Of a stretch of DNA of 64,000 bases, positions 10,806 to 21,397 are shown piece after piece (the stretch's first letter is position 1; the number at the start of each line of letters is the position of its first letter). The notes under the pieces are model-generated. The model ran no database searches and was not told where the DNA came from. It was given only the letters and a program-made list of their open reading frames with translations. Made by a program: the position numbers and the translations under genes. The DNA is from Anaeramoeba flamelloides (lineage: Eukaryota > Metamonada > Anaeramoebidae). Where the stretch lies: positions 14,885,001 through 14,949,000 of the forward strand of contig JANTQA010000070.1 of the NCBI GenBank assembly GCA_027625915.1. The letters run 5' to 3'.

Positions 10806-11702
10806 ATCAACCCAAAGGAAAGTGAACCAAAAGGAACCAAATGGAACCAAATGGAACCAAATGGAACCAAATGGAACCAAATGGAACCAAATGGAACCAA
10901 ATGGAACCAAATGGAACCAAATGGAACCAAATGGAACCAAATGGAACCAAATGGAACCAAATGGAACCAAATGGAACCAAATGGAACCAAATGGAACCAA
11001 ATGAACCAAATGAACCAATCAAAACAAAAAGAAAGAAAAAAAGAAAAGCTTGAAAAACAACGTAACGAAGTGAAAGAGGAACTTGATGAAATGCACCAAG
11101 TTCGAAAAACAAATGAAAGAAAGAAGAACAAAGTTTGAAAAGGAACTCGATCAAATGGAACAAAGAAGAGTCAAACTGGAAAACAAAGCTGAACAAATGG
11201 AACAAAGAAGAGAGTAAGCAAATGGTGCAAAGAAGAACCAATCTTGAAGAAGCACTCAAAGGAATGAAAAAAGAAATTGATAAACTCTATGATGAATTTG
11301 ATTGTTTACAAATCGAAATTGAAGAATTATTTGAAAAAAAAAAAAAAAAAGATAATCCAAGTTAACATTGAAAGAAAAAGAAAATTCAATTTAAAAAGAT
11401 TGGAAAGAAAAATCCAAAGAAACGAAAAGACAAAAAAAAAAAAAAAAAACAAACCCAACAAATCAAAGAGAAAAATAAATAAACCAAAGAGCAAAATAAA
11501 CAAATCGACAAGCAAAATAAATAAACCAAACAGCAAAATCAACAACTCTACAATCAAAACCAACACGATCGACAAACAATTCAACAGGATCGATAAACAA
11601 TTTGAAAGAGTTAATCTGAAGGCACTTTCAAAAAAATGCAAAAGGTCTCTCATTTGGAAAGGTACCACTAAAACCCAAACCCCTCATAAGAACATAAAAC
11701 TC
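10806..11702 (+). pseudogene. CR-type first exon, degenerate copy with decamer expansion
   Basis: The conserved start MNPK reads INPK here (ATC at 10806), so the original start codon appears lost. The coiled-coil text then changes frame repeatedly (near 11110, 11210 and 11340). Recognisable pieces are QMKERRTKFEKELDQ, KAEQMEQRRE, SKQMVQRRTNLEEAL and a tail FERVNLKALSKK. The donor equivalent near 11704 reads CAAG|TTAAGC, a mutated GT. A tandem decamer lies inside the N-terminal part. Start loss, frameshifts and donor loss together indicate a pseudogene. Confidence 0.6.
10841..11000 (+). repeat. Exact 10-bp tandem repeat, 16 copies (ATGGAACCAA)
   Basis: Sixteen perfect copies from 10841 to 11000, with degenerate units at 10821-10840 and 11001-11018. 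Because 10 is not a multiple of 3, every frame reads the same 10-residue peptide cycle. On the plus strand this is MEPNGTKWNQ. Confidence 0.95.
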
Positions 11703-11873
11703 AAGTTAAGCTTCTTTTTGAATTACTATTTGGATAAAAAATATTTGTTCTTTACTTTTTACTTTTTGTTTTTTTTTCTTCTTTTTTTTTTTCTGAGAAA
11801 TTCAAAAAAGAAATTTCACTTTTGTTGATCGAGAACTTGAAATTTTAAACTCTTGCAAAATCTATGATCGAGG
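11703..11873. other. Probable former intron of the degenerate CR-type gene
   Basis: T-rich sequence between the coiled-coil exon and the P-loop part, matching the position of the intron in the copy at 9430-9691. Confidence 0.35.
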
Positions 11874-12872
11874 TTGAACAAAGAAAAAAAAGTACACACT
11901 TCTTTTACATGTCTTTATGAAACCAAGCTCTATTTTTTTTTATCTCGAATATTTTTATGGAACTGGAAAAACATTGTTTTGTTTCATCATTTGATCAAAC
12001 AATTTCACAAAATTCTTGAGACAAATAAGACATTTAAAAATCTACAAATAAACCAACTTCTAAAGGAAACCAAATGATACATAGAAGAGAACAACGATTT
12101 ATAAAATTGCAAAGTTATTCTAATAGATATGTCAAATATTCTCTCATATGAAACACTTTCAAGGGTATCTAAAAGACCAAATTATTGAAGAAATAGAAAT
12201 AGAGATCAGTGAAAAAAGAGAGAAAAAAATTATTACAAAAATCAACTTGGTGACTTTCTTGAACAAGGCAATTAAACATCATGATTTTTATATATTTCTT
12301 GATGAAATTGATCACCAATCGAAAATGAGGGATTTTAACAAGAATAAAACCCACCATTTCCAAAATTATAGTCGAAATATTGAACCCACAGAAGAAACAT
12401 TTCCCTTTGATAATGAAAAACTTTTTAAAAATATTATTATTTTTGGGAAAAACATTTGAAAACATTGATATCCATAAAAAGGAATCCATCTTTTGTGTGC
12501 GTGAAAGTCTTGGAATTTTAGTTTTATTGGGCAACAATATTTAAAATATTCTCAAAACAACTATTCATGTTTCACCAACTGATTCTTAGAGAATTTCACT
12601 CCCACCATTTTACCAAAGAAAATCTAATTCAACTTTTCAAGGAATCGTTAATTTCATTCAATAACCAAAATAAAGATAATTACAATAAGAATGAAAATAA
12701 AAATGCTAAAGTCGTTTTCATAAAGTGTGATCAAAAAAGTTTTCAAGAAGGGTATACAAATTACTTTATTGGTGTGTATTGTCCATTTTAAAGATACTTT
12801 GGAGAATTTTTGAGTCACACTTTTTTAAAATGACTATATTTATTATCAATATATGTTTGGTTTAAATAATAA

Positions 12873-13012
12873 TAAATCAGAAAAAGAAAAAGAAAAAGAA
12901 AAAGAGGAAGAGGAAGAGGAAGAAACAGAAAATAAAAAGGAAAAAGAAATGGAAAAGGAAATAGAAAAGGAAAAGGAAAAGGAAAAGGAAAAGGAAAAGG
13001 AAAAAATTGATA
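12873..13012 (+). repeat. (GAAAAG)n/(GAG)n-type purine tract
   Basis: Imperfect hexamer/triplet run coding Lys-Glu on the plus strand, within the decayed NTPase region. Low complexity; it opens long frames on both strands. Confidence 0.8.
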
Positions 13013-13153
13013 AAGAAATAATAAAATTATTTTTTTTTGAACAAGTTCTCCTGGTCACAGGAGTGAACAATTGCTGATTGAATGATCGGAGATCTCACAG
13101 AAATATATGCTTTAAAAATGGGAGAAAGCTTTTCCCTCATTATTTTAAAATAA

Positions 13154-14300
13154 AGAAATTATTAATCAATTTTTTATAACAAGTCTTTAATTCAATAATT
13201 AAAAACAGAGGAAAGAATAGTGAGATCATTTGGTTAAATTCTGAAAATTAATTTTGAATATTAATATTTTAAAATATTTATTGGAGCACTTGAATTTATT
13301 TTTTTCAACTGAAGACTTTCAATTCTCAAATTCAAAATCAAAAGAAGAATAAAATTATTTCATATAGTGGATTTATCTCCTTTATTTACACATTTAATCT
13401 GCATCGCAGTTGAAGATATGCAAAAAAAAAAGAAGGATGATCATGAAAAATTGAAAAATCATGGTTCCTCGTTATTTGATTAAGTATCTAAGAGATGAAC
13501 CAAGATTTCAAAGAGGAATCATAAAAAACAATCAATCCCTTTTATTGGTTATTGAACATAGACTCACTGAATGAAATAATTGATCAAGGTGGTGAATTTT
13601 TTTTGAACAAAAGATTTGTAAAATTTGGCATTCCAATTACTATGACAAAGAATTTAAAAATTATTATCTCCACATATTAATTCTTTTTTTATTTTGTGAT
13701 TTAATTCAAACTAAACAAAATGAAAAGAAAGAAATTGATAATCAATTTTATAACAAGTCTTTAATTCAATAATTAAGCAGGAGGAAGAATAGTGAGATCA
13801 TTTGAGTTCAAATTCCCTGAAAAAATTAATTTTTGAATATTAATATTTAAAATATTTATTGGAGCACTTAGATTTATTTTTCAACTGAAGATTTTCAATT
13901 TCAAATTCAAACAAAAAGAAGAAGAATAAAAATTATTTCATATAATTAGTTTATCTTATTTACACATTTAATCTTCAAATACAAAGAAGTTGAAGATATG
14001 CAAAAAAAAAGAAGGATGATCATGAAAAATTGAAAATCATTGTTCCTCGTTATTTGATTAAGTATCTAAGAGATGAACCAAGATTTCAAAGAGGAATATA
14101 AAACAATCAATCCCTTATTATTATTGAACATAGACTCACCGAATGAAATAATTGATCAAAATTAATTGAATTTTTTTGAACAAAAGATTTAATTTTGGCA
14201 TTCCAATTAATAATTATGATAAAGATTTAAAATTATTATCTCCACATATTAATTCTTTATTTTATTGATTTAATTCAAACCAAACAAAAAGAAAAGAAAA
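13154..14300 (+). repeat. Tandem duplication, two units of about 570 bp
   Basis: Unit 1 spans about 13154-13730 and unit 2 about 13731-14300. Both contain the same landmarks in order: TTTATAACAAGTCTTTAATT, ATTTATTGGAGCACTT, GAAGGATGATCATGAAAA, GTTCCTCGTTATTTGATTAA and GAACATAGACTCAC. Differences are mostly indels in A/T runs. Each unit carries the PRYLIKYL-encoding segment. Confidence 0.85.
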
Positions 14301-15060
14301 AAAAAAAGAAAAGAAAAGAAAATGAAAATGAATCTAATAATCGGTAGAAGAATTTTTAAAATCAGATATTGATGATTATGTAATACCATTTAAGTTTCCC
14401 CATTAAATAAACCAATTATCTCTTTTACAAAAAATTGAAATGAAAAAACAAAAAAAAAAAAAAAAAGAAGAAGATGATGATGATGAACAAGAACAAGCAA
14501 CAAGACATAAATAAAATTGATTAACAAATTTAATAATCTAACAACAATGAAACAACAAAATTGGAAGTTACTTTTTAAAATTATCAATGAAAATATAAAC
14601 ACCCAACAACTATCAATTTTAAAAACAAGACCACAATCTCATTCAGCTGATTTATATTTAATTCACACAGTTAAAGAAGGTTAAAAACGCAAATATTAGA
14701 TTTATTGTTCTTGCAATTCAAGCAAAAAATTATTCAACAACTACATCTTTTAATGTTTTACTCTTCAAAGAAATAAAAAAAAAAACACAACTTTTACTTA
14801 AATACACAAAAGGGAAATTTAACATTGATCTTATTTTTCTAATTTGCATAACTAATTTACAGCAAGGAGGGTGAATTTAATAGAATATTTGAAAGAAAAT
14901 CTGACTTTTTTTGTATCTTCCATTATCCAAAACCAATGAATTGAACAATAAGAACATTAATGATCTTCAGAAAGAAATTCAAAAAACATAAAAAATATTT
15001 TAAAAAAAATTGTTTTGTTAATGATGAAATTCTGAAATTTTTTCCAAATTGTATTGTGAT

Positions 15061-15098
<38 letters not shown>

Positions 15099-15342
15099 AA
15101 AGACCAGGAGAATGAAGAATATGAAAAAATGATGACAATCCCAGAAAAAATGAATCTTATATTTTTGCACCCAAATCAATATAAATCATTTATTGGGGAG
15201 AAATGTTATAATGCATTAAATGATTTAAAAAAATCTAAAAAAACAATTACACGAATTTTTACACCTATAAAGGTAAAACCAAAAAAAAAAAAAAAAAATG
15301 ATGAAGAGCAAAAAAAAAAAATAAATCAATAAAAAAAATATG

Positions 15343-15438
<96 letters not shown>
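15343..15438. repeat. 96-base poly-A tract
   Basis: Uninterrupted A from 15343 to 15438, after a Lys-rich frame. Poly-A of 15061-15097 and 15592-15624 lies nearby. Confidence 0.9.
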
Positions 15439-15440
<2 letters not shown>

Positions 15441-15590
15441 AAAATGATTAATCATATAAACTAATTCATGTTCATTTCGAAAATTTAGAGATTATTCTAA
15501 CAAGAATAATCAAAAAAGAAAAAGAAAAGTAAAAATAAATTAAGATATGCTAAAATGAAGAAGAATAATCAGAATTAGAAATTCTGAAAG

Positions 15591-15626
<36 letters not shown>

Positions 15627-17524
15627 CAATATCAAAATCAATAACTGAGACATTATATGGTTTATTGACAATAAATATAATTGTTTTTGTTTTGGAATTG
15701 AATTTTTTGAAATTTTCAAATTTGGAATTTGAAGAGTTGTTTGTTAGATAATATTTTAATAAAAACGTTTTTTGGAAAAAAAAGTTCAACGGGAAAACAA
15801 AAAATGAAACCCATAATTTTTGATTGGAAAATGAAGAGAAATCGAAGAAATCGAAGAAATAGAAGAAATAGAAGAAATCCCGAAGAAATCGAAGAAATCG
15901 AAGAAATCGAAGAAATCGAAGAAATCGAAGAAACCCACATTACAGCATTGAATTTTGATAAAGGAAACCAGTAATAAAAAAAGTTAAAGTTTTTAGGTAA
16001 TGTAATAATCAAATATAGGTTAATAAATATAAAGAGATATATTTATATATATATAAATATAGTTATAATATAATAAACTCAATTCAAAATTTTTAACATC
16101 GCAGAAACAACAAAATTCAAATTTGGAAAATAAATTCTGATGAAATAATTTAAATGTGAAATGCTAAATTGCGAAACCCTAACTAACTGCAATGTTTACA
16201 ATTATTTATCCATTTCATCTTCCACAAAACAAAAAATAATTAATTATTTAACCAAATAAAAAAAAGGATGTGTTAAAAATTTTGGAGAGAACAGAACAAA
16301 AAAATGTATTAGTAAGTTTGTTGAAATTTCACGAAGAAATATTGATCGATCAAAGAATTAGATACGATCAAATACTTTTATTTGGATCTTCTTCAAAGAA
16401 TCACAGAAACTTAATTGTAACCTAAAAACAGTTATTCTAAAAATTTTGGGATCGAACGAAAACAACTACGTAAATGGAAAAAAGAAAGGAAAAAGACAAA
16501 AGAAAAAAAAACAAAAAAATGATAAAAATAATTGTTATAAATCAAAATCATTTCCAAATTGATTGAAAGTATTGAATTCTTCTGAGTATGGTATTGTTAT
16601 CTGTGCTAAAAAATTTTGAATTTTAGTTTATATATATATATATATAATTAAAATTAGTGATAATTTTTTGGTCATGACATAATAATAATATAAAATGATT
16701 AGTTTTGTGAAATATTTGGAAAAATTATATTTTCAAAAGATATTTGATTTTGAAAAAAAACATTGGAATTGGATTATTCTTTTGTTTTTTTTATTTCTTA
16801 TTTTTGTTTTTTTTATTTTTATTTGATTATTATTTTCAAATCTTCACATTTACCCAAGTTTTTCGGCTTTCTACACTTACCTCATTTTCATCTTTCCTTA
16901 ATAACAAAAAAAAAAAAAAAAAATAAATAAATCAAAATGTAATTTTTCAAAATTACTGAATATTTTTAATGAATTTGATATTAGTAATAAAAGTTGTTTT
17001 TTATATCTTAAAATGAGCACCTTTAACCAAGGTGCTTTGGTTTCTACACTCCCAAACCACCTAGCAGGGGTTTATGTACCAATATAATTATTATCTACCG
17101 ACAATTAAGAATTTTTTAACCATCAATAATCCAAATAAGCTATTGATGAAAAAAAATAAAGAAAAAAAAAAAACAAAAGTCGAATGAAAGAAAAGATCAA
17201 ATGAAAAAAGTTGGCAAAAATTAATTATATGAATATAAACCACAAAATGATTATTAATTTTCGGTTATGAATTCATTTATAGGTTTTTTTATTATTAATT
17301 AGAAATTTTGGTTATTTAACATCTAAATAAACTCAATATTTTCCAAAATCTTTAGTACTAAATTTTTTCATGTTTTTGGAAAAAGAATCCAAAAAAGCAA
17401 AAATAAAATAGGAATAAAAATGTAGTTTCGCTAATTAAACAGTCTACTGCAAAAACGTAATTCATTTCAAAGACATAATATGTTGAGGACATAAAATTTA
17501 AAATTTAAAAGATATTTAAATATA
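15439..17524. other. Non-coding region with nonamer array and dispersed repeat
   Basis: No supported gene. At about 15838-15935 there are repeated GAAGAAATC/GAAGAAATA units with one register change. At about 16300-16670 is a copy of a dispersed sequence with the landmark ATTGATCGATCAA, also seen near 20600 and 58465. A (TA)n run lies at about 16627-16645. Confidence 0.5.
16300..16670. repeat. Dispersed repeat, GATCGATCAA landmark, copy 1
   Basis: Shares the ordered landmarks TTGTTGAAATT, TTGATCGATCAA, TAGATACNATCAA and later AATTTTGAATTTTAGTTTATAT with the copy at 58440-58765. The first part is also shared with 20565-20640. No terminal inverted repeat was recognised. Confidence 0.5.
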
Positions 17525-17722
17525 CAGTCAGTTTCACTTTTAAGGCACAAACTTTCAACGATATTTAAGGCACAAAAAAAATCCCAAATTAAGGCACAAA
17601 ATTCAGATTCTAGTAAAATAAATTGTAAAAGAAAAAAAATTACAAATTTTGTGCCTTAATTTGACATTTTTTTGTGTCTTAAATTTTGTTGAAAGTTTGT
17701 ACCTTAAAAGTGGAACTGACTG
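17525..17722. mobile_element. MITE family 1, copy 1
   Basis: Ends CAGTCAGTTTCAC and GTGGAACTGACTG with TA on both sides. Arms of about 75 nt are inverted copies, giving a long hairpin. Centre in reverse orientation (TTCTAGTAAAATAAATTGT). Leftmost copy in the window. Confidence 0.9.
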
Positions 17723-17724
17723 TA

Positions 17725-18847
17725 TTCTCAATTAGTCATTATCATAATGACCTTCAAAATAGTTCAAAATTTTCTTATATAAAAATATTAATTCAAAAAA
17801 TTATTTATAACAAGTCAAATATAGAGTATCAAAGGATGTCAATTCATTTGGATATAGAGAAAGAAAAAAAAATTAAAAAAATGGAATGATTGAATGTAAA
17901 AATTCAGATTTAGAAGAGTTCGAATCAGAACTTATTCCACGTACCTACTCAACAAGTTCTTATTTCTAATAAGGGAATACCTTTCGATTTGAAGATTTTT
18001 TTTTTTTGATATATATAAATTAAAAAAAAAATAACCTAAATCAAATCTAAGGATTGGAATTATTTAATCTGAAATAAATATTAATAATAAAAAAATATTG
18101 ATATTTAAAAACAGAGAAATTAAATCCAGAATTACTTAAATACTAACCTAACCTTCAAGATCTATCATTAACATTAACATTAACATTAAAAATAAAAATT
18201 AACATTAACATTCATCATTAACCATTAATCATTGATCATTGATCATTCAAGATCTATATAATTTCATTAAGTAATCTATATATACACATCAATATATGCC
18301 ACTCTCGAAAAATCCATTAATTTACCGAAACTAACCACTTCTGTGCCAGTGTTGTCACTTCTGTGCCACATGGTAGTTTCTTGAACAGCAAGGAAATGAA
18401 GGGTCTTTCATCAACAGTGAATGATTAGCAACATTAGCAAGTCAAGTAACATATTCACGTATACAACAACAACAACAAATACACAATCAAGCAACAACAA
18501 CAACACGACCTATCAACAACAACTTCCAACACAACAACAACAGATCCAAATCTACAACAACATATTTTTCCTAATTTAATCTAATCTAATCTAATCTAAT
18601 CCAAAAAAACACAAAAACAATTCATGATCAATTAGATCAAATACATCAATTAACAATAATTTAAACAATTTGATGTTAACTATAAGTATTGAATTTTCAC
18701 ATAAAAAAAAATAATAATACTATTAATTGAAAAATAAATCTAACAAAATTTTCATTTATCTTTCCAAAATTAAATTATGATTTCAAAAATCCTTTGAATA
18801 CAGAATTTTGATAGTCCCGATCCTCTAACCACGTTAAACACGTTATA
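17725..18847. other. Non-coding region with simple repeats
   Basis: No gene supported. Holds (ATTAAC)n and ATCATTG runs at about 18165-18250, two CACTTCTGTGCCA motifs at 18338-18370, CAACAA-rich sequence at 18460-18545 and (CTAAT)n at 18577-18600. Confidence 0.5.
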
Positions 18848-19047
18848 CAGTCAGTTTCACTTTTAAGGCACAAACTTTCAACGAAATTTAAGGCACAAAA
18901 AAATCTCAAATTAAGGCACAATTTTTTGGAATTTTTTTTTTTTTACAATTTATTTTTACTAGAATTTGAATTTTGTGCTTTAATTTAAGATTTTTTTTGT
19001 GCCTTAAATTTCGTTGAAAGTTTGTGCCTTAAAAGTGAAACTGACTG
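18848..19047. mobile_element. MITE family 1, copy 2
   Basis: Ends CAGTCAGTTTCAC and GTGAAACTGACTG. The left flank is TA and the right flank AA, so one duplication base has changed. Forward-orientation centre. Confidence 0.9.
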
Positions 19048-19874
19048 AATGGTTGAAAAATAATTCGATTTTCAAAGATTATTTCAAAGAGTTTTTTTGG
19101 AACGATGAATGAAAATTTTGTCCAATTTATTTTACAATTAACAGTAACACTCATATTCATAAAAAGATGATTTTAAAGAAATATTTAATTCTAATTTTCG
19201 ATAATTTCATAAAATGTGTTTTTATCTGATCATATAATAATGGTAAAGAAATTAATTAATTTTCAATTAACTGTTGAGAGAAAGATGTTTGACACATACA
19301 GAAAAATAGTTTTCAAAACAATTTTGAATTGAGGACATATTAGTAAAATTGAAAATCAAATCCTATTGCTAACTAGGTGAATTTTAATGAAATGCAGGTT
19401 TAAATGTGTTACAAGTTCATTAATCCATGTGTGTGTGTAGAATACTTATTTGAACGGTGGATGAAAACTATAAGTAGATGATGCGATTTTAATGAGTAGC
19501 CAAGTTGTAGTAAAGTTTATCATTAATTTTGAAAATGGTGATTTTTGAAATTGTTTTGGATAATTAGAATTATTGTTTTGAAAGAAAGTAGAATTACATT
19601 AATGTTTATTTTAAGTAGGTAGGTATTGTTCTTTTCTTTAGTTTTCTGACTAACATTATTAATTTAGAATTATTTTCAGTTAGTATATATATTTATGATA
19701 TTTTGTTGGGTTTTTATTTTATTTAAGAATGAATGATCTTATCGTGTTTAAATTTTTATTGTTGATAATATTGTGAGTTAGAGATTGTTATATGTATTGT
19801 TATAATGTGTGTTATTGAGTTGATATAGTTTGTGTGTATTTGTTATATGTATATGAAGTTGATTAGTTTGTTTA
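19048..19874. other. Non-coding region
   Basis: No gene. At about 19100-19150 GAATGAAAATTTTGTCCAAT followed by TTTACAATTAACAGTA resembles the right end of the TA-flanked element at 44579-44800. Confidence 0.45.
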
Positions 19875-20075
19875 CAGTCAGTTTCACTTTTAAGGCACAA
19901 ACTTTCAACGAAATTTAAGGCACAAAAAAATCTCAAATTAAAGCACAATTTTTTGGAATTGTAATTTTCACAAATTATTTTACTAGAATTTGAAATCATG
20001 TGCCTTAATTTGAGATTTTTTTTTTTGTGCCTTAAATTTCGTAGAAAGTTTATGCCTTAAAAACGAAACTGACTG
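19875..20075. mobile_element. MITE family 1, copy 3
   Basis: Forward centre. It carries variants CGTAGAAAG, AAAACGAAACTGACTG and a central ATCATGTGCC, which also mark the copy at 61935 in opposite orientation, so these two are sister copies. Confidence 0.9.
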
Positions 20076-20228
20076 AATATGTTGTGTTGGTTTTGTGGTT
20101 ATTGTATTATTAAATAGTTATTTGATTTTGTAATTTTATTAATTTGATAGTTGATTATAAATTTGTTTTTGTTAGTGTTTTTTTTGTTGCGTGTTAGTAA
20201 TTGTTGGTTGGTTTAGTTATGTTTTGTT

Positions 20229-20279
20229 ATGAAGGTCATCTAAAGATGGCCTTTCATTTCTACTAAAGTGGAAATGAAT
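20229..20279. repeat. Twin-palindrome motif, copy 1
   Basis: Two adjacent hairpins, GGTCATCTAAAGATGGCC and TTTCTACTAAAGTGGAAA, both with TAAA loops. The same pair occurs inverted at 38117-38165. Confidence 0.75.
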
Positions 20280-20885
20280 TTATTAGATATGTTTACAAAA
20301 TAAAATCAAATAATTTACCTTTACATTCTCTCACAATTGTTTTAAGGAGTAACCAGAACCTAAAATTGAATTTTTTTAGAATTAATCCACTGACTTGAAA
20401 TAATTTTGAAATGATCTCAACAAAAATAAACTTCAGGATTAGAGTTGATTTAGTGAAAAAGAAATATACCTGAAAAAACTATAAATTGTGAAAAAAATAA
20501 AAATCTGGTTTTTCAAATCCAAAAAAGATCCAAAATGAACGAGTTAGGAAAATAAATTGTGTTAGGTTAATTTGTTGAAATTCCTCACCATTTATTGTTG
20601 ATCGATCAAATGTGTGGATACCATCAACTCATAATATTTAATTTTTTCTATTCAACAAACGCTACATTAATCTACAATAAACTATATCTGAATTAAAAAA
20701 AAAATTTCCGAGATCTAAATGAAAAAGATTACTCTGCTTTAAATTTGTATTTGAAAACAATAAAAAAACAATTAATACAAAAAATGAATTTCATATTTTT
20801 ATAAAATGGAAATGATTCCCAAATTGAATTTAAAATATAGTATTATTATTCTTTCAACTGTATCCAAATTGTTAATATCTTGTTA
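20280..20885. other. Non-coding region with dispersed repeat, copy 2
   Basis: No gene. About 20565-20880 resembles the GATCGATCAA-type repeat of 16.3 kb and 58.4 kb (TTGTTGAAATTCC, then GTTGATCGATCAAATG). Confidence 0.45.
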
Positions 20886-21080
20886 CAGTCAGTTTCACTT
20901 TTAAGGCACAAACTTTCAACGAAATTTAAGGCACAAAAAAATCTCAAATTAAGCAACAAAATTTGGAATTTTTTTTTTTACAATTTATTTTTACTAGAAT
21001 TTGAATTTTGTGCCTTTATTTGAAATTTTTATTGTGCCTTAAATTTCGTTGAAAGTTTGTGCCTTAAAAGTGAAACTGAC
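20886..21080. mobile_element. MITE family 1, copy 4
   Basis: Left end intact after TA. The right end stops at AAACTGAC and runs into a T tract, so the last TG and the TA are missing or overwritten. An arm segment reads AAGCAACAAAATT, a local deletion. Confidence 0.85.
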
Positions 21081-21118
21081 TTTTTTTAAATTGTATCTTC
21101 TCTCTAACTAAAAAATAT

Positions 21119-21365
21119 CATCAATTTCAAATAAAGAAACACCATCGTCATCGTCTTCGTCATCCTCATCATCATCTTTGTCGTCGTCGTCGTCTTCGTC
21201 TTCTTCTTCAAGTTCAATTTTATAAAAAAAAAAGGAAAATGCAAAAGAAAAGATCTTGAAAAAGAAAAAAAAAAAGAAAAACAAAAAGATAAAGGAAAAA
21301 AGAGAAAGTTAAGGAAAGATCTCGAAAAAGAAAATGATTTAAAAACCTACCAAACAAAAAAGAAA

Positions 21366-21397
<32 letters not shown>

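Larger units (their letters stand above)
11874..15330 (+). pseudogene. CR-type NTPase and PD-(D/E)XK nuclease-like region, decayed
   Basis: Collinear fragments of the same architecture as the minus-strand copy, but in many frames. Walker A-like FYGTGKTLF lies near 11952, Walker B-like IFLDEID near 12295, VLLVTGVN near 13050 (a TG-N/P motif common after the NTPase core) and VPRYLIKYLRDEPRF near 13465, comparable to GRPRWIEIF. Nuclease-like SADLYLIHTV lies near 14645 and FIVLAIQAKNYS near 14705, an Asp followed by a QxK motif as in PD-(D/E)XK proteins. A Lys-rich segment ends near 15330. Many stops, a 570-bp internal duplication (13154-14300) and long A tracts show it is not functional as written. 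Confidence 0.55.

Noticed and set aside
10767..11259. Several overlapping open frames on both strands across the decamer array
   Set aside because: A 10-bp repeat without stops opens every frame. Only the plus-strand coiled-coil context is supported by homologous copies.
12853..13077. 74-residue Lys/Glu frame on plus and Phe/Ser frame on minus
   Set aside because: Generated by a purine hexamer tract; only the short VLLVTGVN end fits the decayed NTPase.
15225..15455. Poly-Phe frame
   Set aside because: Translation of the 96-base poly-A/T tract.
17010..17040. GAGCACCTT...AAGGTGCT stem
   Set aside because: A short isolated hairpin without a U tract or RNA-gene context.
18575..18601. (CTAAT)n resembling a telomeric repeat
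   Set aside because: Only about five units, internal, flanked by other simple repeats.
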